Shown here: positions 8,105-18,577 of the stretch, in pieces
Layout of the letters: each line of letters begins with the position of its first letter
How positions within the stretch are numbered: position 1 is the first letter of the stretch
Assembly: GCF_000422645.1 (NCBI RefSeq)
Contig: NZ_AUGL01000001.1
Span: 1 to 64,000 of the forward strand
Length of the DNA: 64,000 nucleotides
Origin: Ferrimonas futtsuensis DSM 18154
GTDB taxonomy: Bacteria; Pseudomonadota; Gammaproteobacteria; Enterobacterales; Shewanellaceae
Direction of reading: 5' to 3'
Position numbers and translations under genes: made by a program
Notes under the pieces: model-generated
The model's input: the letters and a program-made list of their open reading frames with translations, nothing else
What the model was told of the DNA's origin: nothing
Database searches by the model: none

Positions 8105-11100
8105 CTAGGACGATGCCATCAGCAATTCATGTTCACTAGGAGCCCAGTTTGCCAGCCACTGACGGCACTGTGAAGACGGCATGGGTCTGGCAAAGTGATA
8201 CCCCTGCACCAGATGACAGCCCTGGCTGCGCAGGAACGCCAGCTGATCCGGGGTTTCCACCCCTTCTGCCACCACATCCAGCTCCAGGTTGCGGCCCAGA
8301 TCCAGAATACTGCAGGTGATCGCCCGATTGGCTTTATTCTCCAGCATGGACTGGATGAAGGAGCGGTCGATCTTCAGGCTGTTCACCGCAAACTGGCTCA
8401 GGTAGGAGAGCGAGGAGTAGCCGGTACCGAAGTCGTCCACCGCCACGGAGATACCCAGTTCCCTCAGGGCCAGCAGGTGCGCCTGGGCCAGGTTCACCTG
8501 CTTCATCAGCACCCCTTCGGTGATCTCCAGACACAACTGCTCCGGCGGAATGCCTGTGCTCTGCAACACCGACTGGATAAACTCCACGTAGTCGAACTGA
8601 CGGAAGTGACTGGCCGAGACGTTGATGGAAAGCTTGAGGGCTCGATTGTCCGGCCAAGACATGAATTCCCGACAGGCGTTCTCCAGCATCCAACGATCCA
8701 GGCGGATAATCAGGCCGCTGGATTCCGCCAGTTCGATAAAGAGATCCGGTGCCACCGGACTGCCGTCCTCCCGGTTCCAGCGCATCAGCGCCTCGACACC
8801 ACACACCGAGTTATCGGAAACATCCAGCTGCGGCTGATAGTGAATCGCCAGCTTGTCCTGCTCCAGGGCCTGGCGCAGCTCATTCTCCATCTCCAGCTGA
8901 TAGGTGGCCTGGGCATCCCGCTCCCTGGTGTAGAAGCAGGCGCGTCCCCGCCCCTCCTCCTTGGCGTGGTACATCGCCAGGTCGGCGTTCTTCAGCAACT
9001 CCTCGGCCTGGCTGCCATCCTCGGGGTAGAGGGCGATGCCGATGCTCACCGACAGGTAGAGCACCTGCTGCTGCACCTGGATAGGCTCAGACAACAGACT
9101 GAGGATCCGTTCCGCCAGGGCTTCCACCTGGAGCCTGTGATTGAAATCTCGAACGATGATGACGAACTCATCACCGCCGAAGCGGCAGACGGTGCCGCTG
9201 CCCCCCACCACGGAGGAGAGCAATCGGCTGACCTCCACCAACAGGGCGTCGCCGGTGCCATGGCCGAAGGTGTCGTTGATGTGTTTGAACCTGTCCAAGT
9301 CCAGAAACAGCAGGGCCAGAGGCTCATCCGGCGATTCCTGCATCAGGGCACGGATCTGCTGATCAAACTGGGAACGGTTGGGCAGGCCGGTGACCAGGTC
9401 ATAGTTGGCCAGCTTCTGCAACGCCACCTCCTGCTTCTTGCGCTCGGAGATGTCGGAGAAAAGCACCACCAGATAGTCACCGCCGCTGTCCAGCGACATA
9501 TGGCTGAGGTTGAGCCACACCGGTACCTGGCCGCGGCCGCGGCGGCGCATCTGGGCTTCACCGCTCCAACGCCGCTGACTCTTCATCTCCGCCAGGATCT
9601 CAGATTCGGTAAGCAGGGTATCCGACAGGCTCACCCCCTCCAGCGCGCCTTTGGGGTATCCGAGGATCGCCAGGGCGGAGGGGTTGTGCGCAGTCACATT
9701 GTACTCCGCATCCAGAATCATCATCCCCTCGGTGGTGTTCTCCATGGCATGGGCATAGAGGGTGTGCAGATGTGCCATCTTACGCACCTTGGTACGGTCG
9801 GCGTACACCCCGGCCACCAGCAGCGCCTGACCGGTATCCGGATCCCGTTCGATCACCGTGCCGGTTACCCACAGCCAGCGCCATTCGCCAATGGGGCTGA
9901 TGGCGCGAAACTCAACGTTGATTCGCTCCTGATCGCCACTCAACAACTGTTTCCAGGCCTGGGCAACAGGCTGCAGATCCTGTTTGTGCAGGGTCATTCC
10001 CACTCTGGGAATTCGCATTGGCCTGTTGGTACGCGACAGGGTGGTCTGACGGTTTTCCACATAGAAGCTGTCGCTCTTGGCATCCCACTCCCAGATGTCT
10101 GACCCGCCCCCCTGCAGCGCCAACTGCAATCTGTGCTGACTCTGCCTCAACGCCTGGTTGATCCGGCGCTGTCGACGCAGCTGGTTGCGCCAGTTCACCG
10201 CGGTGACAAACAGCATCAGTATGGTGACCGTCAGGAACAGCAGCTGCATCCCCTGCCTGGCCCACCAGTACTGCTCCACCTTGAAGTTCAGCCTCAATGG
10301 CTGCTCCTGCCAGACACCGTCAAACTCACCGTACACCAGCAGGGAATGGTTGCCCGGGGGCAAACGCGACAGGGTAATGCTGGACTCCCCATCCAGCTCG
10401 GTCATGTTGCTGGGTTTGCCGTCGAATACCAGCTGATAGCGAAAATGCACCGCCGGCCCGGTAATGAGGTTGGTGGTGCCAAGACTGATGTTCACCAGCT
10501 CGAAGTTGGGACGGATCACCATCTTCTGAAGCTGGGGGATCAGGAACAGCTCGTTGCCCTCGTCGTACTGCACCTTGACCGACTCCAGTTGAAGGCTGTT
10601 GCTGCTCCTGGCCAAGGAGATGTTCATCGGATCCACCCGCATCAGCCCGGTGGTGGTCCCAACCACCAGAGTGTCGTCGGCCAGGCGGAAGGCGGCTCCC
10701 TCATTGAGTTCGGTATTAAACAGGCCACCGTCATTGCCCACACTGATGATGGACCCGGTGTCCCTGTTGTAGCGCGCCAGCACCTGAGGACAGCCAATCA
10801 CCGCCCCCTCATTGGTTGGCTGGATGAAGTAGGGCGTGATGCAGTTGAAGCGCCACTGGTGGTTCATGCGAAACGCCAGCTTGAGGCCGGTGTCCACCTC
10901 CAGGATCCCCTCACCAAAACTGCCCACCAGCAGCTTGTCCGGCGCCACCTGGGCCATGGGGCCAAAATGGTAATCCGAGGGCTCGCCGGGCAGCCAGTTC
11001 AGCGTCGACTCGAAGCGCCTGTCCATCAGGTGGTAACGGCCAAACAACTGTTTGCCTCCCAGCCACACCTCATGACCCAGGTCCAGGATGTTGCGCACCT

Positions 11101-12496
11101 CCATCAGAGGCTGCCCTTCATCCAGAATCAACTCCAGGGTGCGACGTTCGGTATCGAACAGGTAAAGCCCCATGTCGGTGGCCAGCCAGACCCGGCCCGG
11201 CCCCTCGGTCAGGCTGAGGATCACCCGGTTGCTCAGATCCGGAAGACCGTCACTGCCAATGGCGATCCTGTGGCCCACCCCCTGCTCCCGGTCCACCAAA
11301 AACAGACCCTTGGTGGTCCCCACCAGAATCTCGGTGTCGGATATGGGCAGGGTGTTGAACGCCGCATCCAGGGCATCCAGGCCCTCCAGCAACAGGGGTT
11401 TGACCCTGCGCCCCACCAGGTCCACCTCATCCACACCCTGATCATGGGCAACGAACAACTGCTCAGGGGCGCCGCTGAACCCCCACACCAGATCCGCCCC
11501 TATCGCCGGCGAGGTGTGGGTCGAGAGGCGATCCAACACATAATCTTCCGGCTGAGAGAGCGCGGCAATGCCGGCACTGACGGTGGCCACCCAGAGGTTA
11601 TCGTTCTCATCCAGCTCAAGCTTATGCATGCTGGCCGCCACATCAAACAGCTCTTCACTGCGCCCCATGGCGGTCACTTTCAGATCCTCACCATCGATAC
11701 GGAACAGGCCCAGGGTGGTCACCACCCACAGGTTACCCTTGCTGTCCTGATGGATATCGCGAACCGAGCGCCCCACAGAATCAATCCGCAGGAACTGCTC
11801 TCCCTGGCGCAGGTAGAGTCCCCGGGTTGAGGTCAGCCATAACCGGCCTTGGCGGTCGGAGAACAGGGTGGTGAGGTTGCCCCGCTCCTTGGGCCAGGAC
11901 GCCGATTCCAGTACCTCCCCCGCCATGGAGAAGGTGATCAACTGATTGCGGGTGCCGGTCACCAGCGTGTCGCCATGGTGGACCAGGCCTTGAAAGAAGT
12001 GCTTTTGAGCGCCAATGACCGACAGCAGAGTGGCCTGCTCCTGGGCCATATCGAAACGATACAGTTGCCCCATCTCATTCAGCACCCAGAACAGATGCCC
12101 TTCCGCTTCCGTCAGCGCCGTTGAGCCGCCCCTCTGGTAGTCATGGAAGCTATCACGACCAAGCATAGACACCCGGTTGTGGGCCTCATCCAGCAAAAAC
12201 AGGTCGTGCTCACTGGAGACCAGGACCAGATTGTTTGGCAGGGCACGAACCCGGGTCAGGGTGAAGTCAGGCAGAAGAACGGTATCGGAGAAACGATCGA
12301 GACGACGAACCTTGTGGCTGGCGATGCGGTAGAGGCCATCGTGGGTCGTCACCCACAGCTGCCCCCGATCGCTGAAGGCCATATCCGTCACTGAGTTGGA
12401 GACGAAACCGGAATGATGATCGAGTACGCGGCTCTGGAAGCCGTAAACCGGTAGAGATTGTCCCAACAGCAGGACCAATAGCGTGAGCCACCTCAA
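8105..12496 (-). CDS. Membrane GGDEF/EAL c-di-GMP enzyme with periplasmic propeller sensor and PAS domain
   Basis: A 1463-residue protein predicted to make and/or break c-di-GMP. A signal peptide (about residues 1-20) leads into a two-component-regulator-type beta-propeller with repeats such as GQLWVTTHDGLYRI, then a Y_Y_Y-like domain. A membrane helix lies at about 745-765 and PAS/PAC units at about 790-1030. The diguanylate cyclase domain has intact RFGGDEF (about 1105) and no RxxD inhibitory site at the usual place. The phosphodiesterase domain has EALMRW (about 1234), SINVSASHF, LEITEG, DDFGTGYSSL, LKIDRSFI and AEGVET, so all the usual catalytic residues appear present. The only usable start is TTG at 12496. 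It lies downstream of lpdA but beyond a terminator, so it is probably transcribed alone. Confidence 0.93.
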   Translation of the reverse strand: MRWLTLLVLLLGQSLPVYGFQSRVLDHHSGFVSNSVTDMAFSDRGQLWVTTHDGLYRIASHKVRRLDRFSDTVLLPDFTLTRVRALPNNLVLVSSEHDLFLLDEAHNRVSMLGRDSFHDYQRGGSTALTEAEGHLFWVLNEMGQLYRFDMAQEQATLLSVIGAQKHFFQGLVHHGDTLVTGTRNQLITFSMAGEVLESASWPKERGNLTTLFSDRQGRLWLTSTRGLYLRQGEQFLRIDSVGRSVRDIHQDSKGNLWVVTTLGLFRIDGEDLKVTAMGRSEELFDVAASMHKLELDENDNLWVATVSAGIAALSQPEDYVLDRLSTHTSPAIGADLVWGFSGAPEQLFVAHDQGVDEVDLVGRRVKPLLLEGLDALDAAFNTLPISDTEILVGTTKGLFLVDREQGVGHRIAIGSDGLPDLSNRVILSLTEGPGRVWLATDMGLYLFDTERRTLELILDEGQPLMEVRNILDLGHEVWLGGKQLFGRYHLMDRRFESTLNWLPGEPSDYHFGPMAQVAPDKLLVGSFGEGILEVDTGLKLAFRMNHQWRFNCITPYFIQPTNEGAVIGCPQVLARYNRDTGSIISVGNDGGLFNTELNEGAAFRLADDTLVVGTTTGLMRVDPMNISLARSSNSLQLESVKVQYDEGNELFLIPQLQKMVIRPNFELVNISLGTTNLITGPAVHFRYQLVFDGKPSNMTELDGESSITLSRLPPGNHSLLVYGEFDGVWQEQPLRLNFKVEQYWWARQGMQLLFLTVTILMLFVTAVNWRNQLRRQRRINQALRQSQHRLQLALQGGGSDIWEWDAKSDSFYVENRQTTLSRTNRPMRIPRVGMTLHKQDLQPVAQAWKQLLSGDQERINVEFRAISPIGEWRWLWVTGTVIERDPDTGQALLVAGVYADRTKVRKMAHLHTLYAHAMENTTEGMMILDAEYNVTAHNPSALAILGYPKGALEGVSLSDTLLTESEILAEMKSQRRWSGEAQMRRRGRGQVPVWLNLSHMSLDSGGDYLVVLFSDISERKKQEVALQKLANYDLVTGLPNRSQFDQQIRALMQESPDEPLALLFLDLDRFKHINDTFGHGTGDALLVEVSRLLSSVVGGSGTVCRFGGDEFVIIVRDFNHRLQVEALAERILSLLSEPIQVQQQVLYLSVSIGIALYPEDGSQAEELLKNADLAMYHAKEEGRGRACFYTRERDAQATYQLEMENELRQALEQDKLAIHYQPQLDVSDNSVCGVEALMRWNREDGSPVAPDLFIELAESSGLIIRLDRWMLENACREFMSWPDNRALKLSINVSASHFRQFDYVEFIQSVLQSTGIPPEQLCLEITEGVLMKQVNLAQAHLLALRELGISVAVDDFGTGYSSLSYLSQFAVNSLKIDRSFIQSMLENKANRAITCSILDLGRNLELDVVAEGVETPDQLAFLRSQGCHLVQGYHFARPMPSSQCRQWLANWAPSEHELLMASS

Positions 12497-12575
12497 CAGA
12501 ATGAGCCACCTTCAGGGTTTTGGTTATCGAATCGCTACTTTAAAAGTTGTTCTACCAAACTTCCATTGCTCTGTG

Positions 12576-12600
12576 CATAAAAAAAGCGGCCGAAGCCGCT
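12576..12600 (-). terminator. Intrinsic terminator of the pdh operon after lpdA
   Basis: A 6-bp GC stem (12585-12590 with 12595-12600) with loop CGAA is followed on the minus strand by a run of U. It stands 20 nt after the lpdA stop codon. Confidence 0.85.
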
Positions 12601-12620
12601 TAATTCGCATTTGAAGGGTG

Positions 12621-14045
12621 TTAACGCTTCTTCGCCTTGGGGTTCGGCAGATCCGTGATGCTGCCTTCATACACCTCGGCGGCCAGGCCCACTGACTCAT
12701 GCAGTGTGGGGTGGGCGTGGATGGTCAGCGCCAGATCCTCGGCGTCACAGCCCATCTCGATGGCCAGGCCAATCTCACCCAACAGTTCGCCACCATTGCT
12801 GCCGACGATGGCGCCACCGATCACCCGGTGAGTCTCCTTGTCGAAGATCAGCTTGGTCATGCCGTCTGCGGCATCCTGGGCTATGGCTCGGCCACTGGCC
12901 GCCCAGGGGAAGACGGACGTTTCGTAAGCGATGTTCTGCGCCTTGGCTTCCTTCTCGGTCAGGCCCACCCAGGCCACCTCAGGATCGGTGTAGGCGATGG
13001 AGGGGATCACCTTGGGATCGAAGTAGTGCTTCTTACCGGAGATCACCTCGGCAGCCACATGGCCTTCGTGCACACCTTTGTGTGCCAGCATCGGCTGGCC
13101 CACGATGTCACCGATGGCGAAGATGTGGTTGACGTTGGTGCGCATCTGCTTATCCACGTTGATGAAGCCGCGCTCGTCAATCTTCACGCCCGCCTTGTCG
13201 GCGTCGATCAGCTTGCCGTTGGGGGTACGGCCGATGGCCACCAGAACCGCATCATAACGCTGAGGTTCGGCTGGGGCCTTCTTGCCCTCCATGCTGACGT
13301 AGATGCCATCTTCCTTGGCTTCCACCAGGGTCACCTTGGTCTGCAGCATGAAATCGAACTTGTTCTTCATCCGCTTGGTGAAGACGCGAACCACATCCTT
13401 ATCGGCGGCGGGGATCACCTGATCCAGCATCTCCACAACGTCCACCTTGGAACCCAGGGTGTGGTACACGGTACCCATCTCCAGGCCGATGATGCCCCCG
13501 CCCATTACCAGCAGGCGCTCAGGGATCTCTTTCAGCTCCAGGGCGTCGGTGGAATCCCAGATGCGGGGATCTTCGTGGGGGATGAAAGGCAACTCGATGG
13601 GGCGGGAACCTGCGGCGATGATGGCGTGGTCGAAGTTCACCACTGTGGTGCCGTCGGCACCTTCCACGGCGATGGAGTTGGAGCCGGTGAACTTACCAAA
13701 GCCGTTCACCACCTTCACCTTGCGCATCTTGGCCATGCCAGACAGGCCGCCGGTCAGCTGACCAATCACCTTCTCCTTGTGGGCGCGTACCTTGTCCAGA
13801 TCGATTTGGGGCTCGCCGAAACTGACACCGTGATCCGCCATCGCCTTGGCTTCATCGATCACCTTGGCAACGTGCAGCAGCGCTTTGGAAGGGATACAAC
13901 CGACGTTCAGGCACACGCCACCCAGGGTGGAGTAACGCTCAACGATAACGGTTTCCAGGCCGAGGTCGGCGGCACGAAAAGCGGCGGAGTAACCGGCAGG
14001 TCCGGCACCGAGAACCACGACTTGGGTTTTGATCTCGTTGCTCAT
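12621..14045 (-). CDS. lpdA: Dihydrolipoyl dehydrogenase (E3)
   Basis: The 474-residue FAD flavoprotein reoxidises dihydrolipoamide of the pyruvate (and probably 2-oxoglutarate) dehydrogenase complex, reducing NAD+. The N-terminal GAGPAGYSAAFRAADLG is the FAD dinucleotide fold, followed by the redox disulfide GGVCLNVGCIPSKA (Cys45 and Cys50). A second dinucleotide fold, MGGGIIGLEMGTVYHTLGSKVDVVE, binds NAD, and the C-terminal HPTLHE carries the catalytic His-Glu pair. It is the last gene of pdhR-aceE-aceF-lpdA. A hairpin with a U-run between aceF and lpdA suggests that lpdA expression is partly separate, as it is in E. coli. Confidence 0.97.
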   Translation of the reverse strand: MSNEIKTQVVVLGAGPAGYSAAFRAADLGLETVIVERYSTLGGVCLNVGCIPSKALLHVAKVIDEAKAMADHGVSFGEPQIDLDKVRAHKEKVIGQLTGGLSGMAKMRKVKVVNGFGKFTGSNSIAVEGADGTTVVNFDHAIIAAGSRPIELPFIPHEDPRIWDSTDALELKEIPERLLVMGGGIIGLEMGTVYHTLGSKVDVVEMLDQVIPAADKDVVRVFTKRMKNKFDFMLQTKVTLVEAKEDGIYVSMEGKKAPAEPQRYDAVLVAIGRTPNGKLIDADKAGVKIDERGFINVDKQMRTNVNHIFAIGDIVGQPMLAHKGVHEGHVAAEVISGKKHYFDPKVIPSIAYTDPEVAWVGLTEKEAKAQNIAYETSVFPWAASGRAIAQDAADGMTKLIFDKETHRVIGGAIVGSNGGELLGEIGLAIEMGCDAEDLALTIHAHPTLHESVGLAAEVYEGSITDLPNPKAKKR

Positions 14046-14133
14046 AATGTCCTCTATTTTTTATTCATTCCGTTGGGGCAGTCACCACCTGACGGCGGGG
14101 ATGCTGGCATTGTACTGCCCCGATTCCTTAAAC

Positions 14134-14162
14134 AAAAGGCCAACCAGAATGGTCGGCCTTTT
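14134..14162 (-). terminator. Hairpin between aceF and lpdA
   Basis: An 11-bp stem with one mismatch (AAAGGCCAACC with GGTCGGCCTTT) and loop AGAAT, followed by U-rich sequence on the minus strand. It lies directly after the aceF stop, so aceE-aceF messages may end or be processed here and only part reads through to lpdA. Confidence 0.7.
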
Positions 14163-14172
14163 ATATGCCGAT

Positions 14173-15831
14173 TTACAGAATCAATCGGCGGATGTCACCC
14201 AGTGTCTGGCTCAGGGTGGTGATGAAGCGGGCCGCGTCGGCGCCGTCGATCACCCTGTGGTCATAAGACATCGCCAGGGGCAGCATCAGCCGGGGCTGGA
14301 ACGCCTGGCCATCCCACTTGGGCTTCATCTCGGAGCGGGACACGCCGAGGATGGCCACGTCCGGGGCGTTGACGATGGGGGTAAACTGAGTCCCGCCAAT
14401 GCCGCCCAGGCTGGAGATGGTGAAGCAGCTTCCCTGCATGTCGGTGGCTGTCAACTTACCTTGACGGGCCTTAGTGGAGAGCGCCGCCAGATCCTGGGAC
14501 AACTCGATGATCCCTTTCTTGTTCACGTCGCGAACCACAGGCACCACCAGACCGTTGGGGGTATCCACCGCCACACCGATGTGGATGTACTTCTTCATCA
14601 CCAGGCTCTCACCGTCCGCAGACAGGGAGCTGTTGAACTTGGGGTGGGTCTCCAGCGCACGGGCCGCCGCCTTGAGGATAAACACCAGAGGGGTGATCTT
14701 CACACCGCTGTCGCTCTTGGCCGCCAGCTGGTTCTGCTCCTTACGGAACGCCTCCTGCTCGGTGATGTCCGCCTCGTCAAACTGAGTCACGTGAGGAATG
14801 GTCACCCAGTTGCGATGCAGGTTGGGACCGGAGATCTTCTGGATTCGGGTCAGCGGTACCTCTTCCACTTCACCGAACTTGGCGAAGTCCACCTTAGGTC
14901 CTTCAATCACCTGCAGGCCGTTACCGGCACCGGTGCTGGTGGCGGCGCTGGCCTTGGGACGGGATAACTCGTACTTGACGTAAGCCTGTACATCCTCTTT
15001 GAGGATCCGGTTCTTACGGCCGCTGCCCTTCACCTTGGTCAGGTCCACACCAAACTCGCTGGCCAGACGGCGAACCGCAGGTGAGGCGTAGATGGCGCCG
15101 GTGGCCTTGGGAGCCGCCGCAGAGGGGTGATGTGGCACCGGGGGCGCGGAGTTCTTGGCCGGAGCTGGCGCAGGTTCCGCCTTAGGCGCTTCGGCAGCAG
15201 GCGCCGGAGCAGGCTCAGCCGCCGCTGGGGCCGCATCCTGAGTTTCAATCAGGGCCACCAGCCCACCTTCGCCAATCTTGTCGCCCACGTTGACCTTCAG
15301 CTCCTTCACCACACCGGCGAAGGGGGCAGGCACCTCCATGGTGGCCTTGTCGGTCTCCAGAGTGATCAGGCCCTGTTCCGCGTCGACACTGTCACCCACG
15401 GCCACCAGCACCTCGATGATGTCCACTTCACCGGACTCGCCGATGTCAGGCACGGTCACCTCTTTCACCACAGGCTCAGAGGCCGCCGGCGCCTCGGCGG
15501 CGGCAGGGGCTTCAGGGGCAGGGGCAGGCTCGGCAGGAGCCGGGGCTTCCGCTGGGGTCGCTTCGGCCGCCGGGGCCTCGGCGGCCGCTTCACCGGCCAC
15601 CTCCACCAGGGCGATCAGGTCCCCTTCGGAGACCTTGTCACCGACCTGGACTTTCAGCTCCACCACGGTACCCGCGTCTTCGCTGGGCACATCCATGGTG
15701 GCCTTGTCGGTTTCCACGGTGATCAGCGAACCTTCCGCTTCCACAGCGTCGCCAGCGGCCACGCACAGCTCGATGATCTCTACCGCATCGCCGCCCACGT
15801 CGGGCAGACGGATCTCTTTGATTTGTGACAT
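14173..15831 (-). CDS. aceF: Dihydrolipoamide acetyltransferase (PDH E2), two lipoyl domains
   Basis: The 552-residue core subunit transfers acetyl groups from lipoyl-lysine to CoA. It has two N-terminal lipoyl domains, with the lysines in ETDKATMDV (Lys43) and ETDKATMEV (Lys162), joined and followed by Ala/Pro/Glu-rich flexible linkers. A peripheral subunit-binding domain follows at about 248-285 ([16 protein letters not shown]). The C-terminal catalytic domain ends with [15 protein letters not shown], which carries the catalytic His and Asp. E. coli AceF has three lipoyl domains, so two is one fewer but common elsewhere. The gene follows aceE after a short gap in the same operon. Confidence 0.96.
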   Translation of the reverse strand: MSQIKEIRLPDVGGDAVEIIELCVAAGDAVEAEGSLITVETDKATMDVPSEDAGTVVELKVQVGDKVSEGDLIALVEVAGEAAAEAPAAEATPAEAPAPAEPAPAPEAPAAAEAPAASEPVVKEVTVPDIGESGEVDIIEVLVAVGDSVDAEQGLITLETDKATMEVPAPFAGVVKELKVNVGDKIGEGGLVALIETQDAAPAAAEPAPAPAAEAPKAEPAPAPAKNSAPPVPHHPSAAAPKATGAIYASPAVRRLASEFGVDLTKVKGSGRKNRILKEDVQAYVKYELSRPKASAATSTGAGNGLQVIEGPKVDFAKFGEVEEVPLTRIQKISGPNLHRNWVTIPHVTQFDEADITEQEAFRKEQNQLAAKSDSGVKITPLVFILKAAARALETHPKFNSSLSADGESLVMKKYIHIGVAVDTPNGLVVPVVRDVNKKGIIELSQDLAALSTKARQGKLTATDMQGSCFTISSLGGIGGTQFTPIVNAPDVAILGVSRSEMKPKWDGQAFQPRLMLPLAMSYDHRVIDGADAARFITTLSQTLGDIRRLIL

Positions 15832-15845
15832 TTATCTAATCCCTA

Positions 15846-18509
15846 TCAAGCCCACAGCGGATTCGGTTTGGCGGTATCGATGCCGTACTGCTCAATGGTC
15901 TGGGTCAGCACCTCAACCGGCAGCTCGCCACGGTCCACCAGGGACTTGAGCGCGGCCAGAACCACCCAGCGAGAGTCCACTTCGAAGTGGTGACGCAGGT
16001 TGGCGCGGCTGTCGGAGCGGCCGAAGCCGTCGGTGCCCAGTACGCTGTAGTCGCCGGGAACCCAGGCACGAACCTGATCGGCGTAGGACTTCATGTAGTC
16101 GGTCGCGGCGATAACAGGGGACTCATCCAGCACAGTGCTGATGTAGGCCTGCTTAGGTTTGGCAGTGGGGTTCAGCAGGTTGTGGCGTTCAATGTCCTGA
16201 CCGTCACGGGTCAGTTCGTTGAAGCTGGTGACGCTGAATACGTCCACATCGATGCCGTAGTCCTTGGCCAGGGCGTCGGCGGCCTTTCGAACCTGCTGCA
16301 GGATGGAACCACAACCCAACAGCTGTACCTTGCCTTTGCCGGAACCCTTGATGCTGTCCAGCTTGTAGATACCCTTGATGATCCCCTCTTCCACGCCTTC
16401 TGGCATGGCAGGCTGCTCATAGTTCTCGTTCAGGGTGGTCAGGTAGTAGAACACGTCCTCCTGGGCATCGCCGTACATCCGCTCCAGGCCGTCGTGGACG
16501 ATGACCGCCACTTCGTAGCCATAGGTAGGATCATAGGTGATGCAGCTTGGGATGGTATTCGCCTGAATGTGGCTGTGGCCATCCTGGTGCTGCAAACCTT
16601 CGCCGTTGAGGGTGGTGCGTCCGGAAGTACCGCCAATCATGAATCCACGGGCACGCTGGTCACCGGCCGCCCAGGCCATGTCACCGATGCGCTGGAAGCC
16701 GAACATGGAGTAGTAGATGTAGAACGGAATGGTCGGGGCGTCGTTGGTGGAGTAACTGGTCGCCGCCGCCAGCCAGGAGCTCATGGCGCCCAGCTCGTTG
16801 ATCCCTTCCTGCAGTACCTGGCCCTTCTTGTCCTCACGGTAGTAGGCCACCTGGTCCTTGTCCTGAGGGGTGTACTTCTGGCCTTCGTGGGCGTAGATGC
16901 CCACCTGACGGAACAGGCCTTCCATACCGAAGGTACGGGCTTCATCCGGGATGATGGGCACGATGCGCTTGCCGATCTGCTTGTCTTTCAGCAGGGCGGT
17001 CAGGACGCGGACGAACGCCATGGTGGTGGAGATTTCGCGGCCGTTGGAGCCCTTGAGCACGGCGTCAAAGGCCTTCAGCGGAGGGGTGATCAGCTCTTCG
17101 GTGAACTTGGAACTGCGGGCTGGCATGTAGCCTTTCAGGGCTTCACGGCGCTCGCGCAGGTATTTCACCTCTTCGGAATCTTCACCCGGGTGGTAGTAAG
17201 GGATGTCTTCCAGCTGATCGTCGCTCAGAGGGATGTTGAAGCGGTCACGGAAATGCTTGATTGCATCCATGTCCATCTTCTTCACGCCGTGGGCGATGTT
17301 CTTGCCTTCACCGGCTTCACCCATGCCGTAACCTTTAACGGTCTTGGCCAGAATCACCGTGGGGCGACCCTTGGTTTCGGTGGCCTGCTTCAGGGCGGCG
17401 TAGACCTTCACCGGATCGTGACCACCACGATTCAGGCGCCAGATGTCGCTGTCGGACATATTGGCCACCATCTCGGCGGTCTCCGGGTACTTGCTGAAGA
17501 AGTGCTCACGGGTGTAGGCGCCACCCTTGGCCTTGCAGTTCTGGTATTCGCCGTCGACGGTCTCTTCCATCAGCTGCAGCAGCTTGCCGGAGGTGTCTTG
17601 GGCCAACAGGGGATCCCAGTAGCGACCCCAGATCACCTTGATCACTTCCCAGCCGGCGCCGCGGAATTCGCCTTCCAGCTCCTGGATGATCTTGCCGTTA
17701 CCCCGTACCGGGCCGTCCAGACGCTGCAGGTTGCAGTTGACGATGAAGATCAGGTTATCCAGCTCTTCTCGGGCAGCCAGGCCAATGGCACCCAGGGCTT
17801 CCGGCTCATCCACTTCGCCATCACCAAGGAAGCAGTACACCTTCTGTTCGGAACAGTCCTTGATGCCGCGGTCGGTCAGATACTTGAGGTAGCGCGCCTG
17901 GTAGATGGCGGCGATGGGACCCAGACCCATGGATACGGTGGGGAACTGCCAGTAATCGGGCATCAGACGGGGGTGAGGGTAGGAGGAGAGGCCCTTACCG
18001 TCCACCTCCTGGCGGAAGTTGTCCAGCTGAGCTTCGGTCAGGCGGCCTTCCAGGAAAGAGCGCGAGTAGATGCCGGGGGCGATGTGACCCTGGAAGTACA
18101 CCAGGTCACCACCATCCTTCTCATTGGGCGCACGGAAGAAGTGGTTGAAGCACACGTCGTACAGGGTGGCACTGGAGGCAAAGCTGGAGATGTGACCCCC
18201 AAGCTCCAGGTCCTTCTTGGACGCACGCAATACCATGGCCAGGGCGTTCCAGCGAACGATGGCACGGATGCGCTCCTCCAGTTCCTGGTTGCCAGGCATG
18301 TGGGGCTCGGAGCCAACAGGGATGGTGTTCACATAGGCGGTGGTGGGTTTGTAGGGCAGATGGGCACCGCTGCGGCGGGCCTTGTCGATCATCTGCTCCA
18401 GCAGGTAGTGAGCCCGTTCGGGACCATCCTGCTCCAATACCGCCGCCAGGGCGCCCAGCCATTCATGAGTTTCTTGCGGATCCACGTCGTGTGGCATCAT
18501 TTCCGGCAT
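15846..18509 (-). CDS. aceE: Pyruvate dehydrogenase E1 component (homodimeric)
   Basis: The 887-residue thiamine diphosphate enzyme decarboxylates pyruvate and reductively acetylates lipoyl-AceF. The TPP/Mg motif is visible as GDGEVDEPEALGAIGLA followed by NCNLQRLDGPVRGNGK. The N-terminal MPHDVDPQETHEWL matches E. coli AceE, where this tail contacts E2. I start at ATG 18509; a GTG one codon upstream (18512) is an alternative, and both can use the AGAGGA just before. It follows pdhR and precedes aceF, consistent with PdhR control of the whole operon. Confidence 0.96.
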   Translation of the reverse strand: MPEMMPHDVDPQETHEWLGALAAVLEQDGPERAHYLLEQMIDKARRSGAHLPYKPTTAYVNTIPVGSEPHMPGNQELEERIRAIVRWNALAMVLRASKKDLELGGHISSFASSATLYDVCFNHFFRAPNEKDGGDLVYFQGHIAPGIYSRSFLEGRLTEAQLDNFRQEVDGKGLSSYPHPRLMPDYWQFPTVSMGLGPIAAIYQARYLKYLTDRGIKDCSEQKVYCFLGDGEVDEPEALGAIGLAAREELDNLIFIVNCNLQRLDGPVRGNGKIIQELEGEFRGAGWEVIKVIWGRYWDPLLAQDTSGKLLQLMEETVDGEYQNCKAKGGAYTREHFFSKYPETAEMVANMSDSDIWRLNRGGHDPVKVYAALKQATETKGRPTVILAKTVKGYGMGEAGEGKNIAHGVKKMDMDAIKHFRDRFNIPLSDDQLEDIPYYHPGEDSEEVKYLRERREALKGYMPARSSKFTEELITPPLKAFDAVLKGSNGREISTTMAFVRVLTALLKDKQIGKRIVPIIPDEARTFGMEGLFRQVGIYAHEGQKYTPQDKDQVAYYREDKKGQVLQEGINELGAMSSWLAAATSYSTNDAPTIPFYIYYSMFGFQRIGDMAWAAGDQRARGFMIGGTSGRTTLNGEGLQHQDGHSHIQANTIPSCITYDPTYGYEVAVIVHDGLERMYGDAQEDVFYYLTTLNENYEQPAMPEGVEEGIIKGIYKLDSIKGSGKGKVQLLGCGSILQQVRKAADALAKDYGIDVDVFSVTSFNELTRDGQDIERHNLLNPTAKPKQAYISTVLDESPVIAATDYMKSYADQVRAWVPGDYSVLGTDGFGRSDSRANLRHHFEVDSRWVVLAALKSLVDRGELPVEVLTQTIEQYGIDTAKPNPLWA

Positions 18510-18543
18510 CACAAAATTCCTCTTCCATCGTTGCTTGTGATGG

Positions 18544-18562
18544 GGCGGCCCGAAGGGCCGCC
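18544..18562 (-). other. GC hairpin between pdhR and aceE
   Basis: A perfect 8-bp stem (18544-18551 with 18555-18562) stands in the 68-nt gap between pdhR and aceE. No U-run follows on the minus strand, so it is more likely an mRNA processing or stability hairpin than a terminator. Confidence 0.4.
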
Positions 18563-18577
18563 TTTACTCGCATTCTG

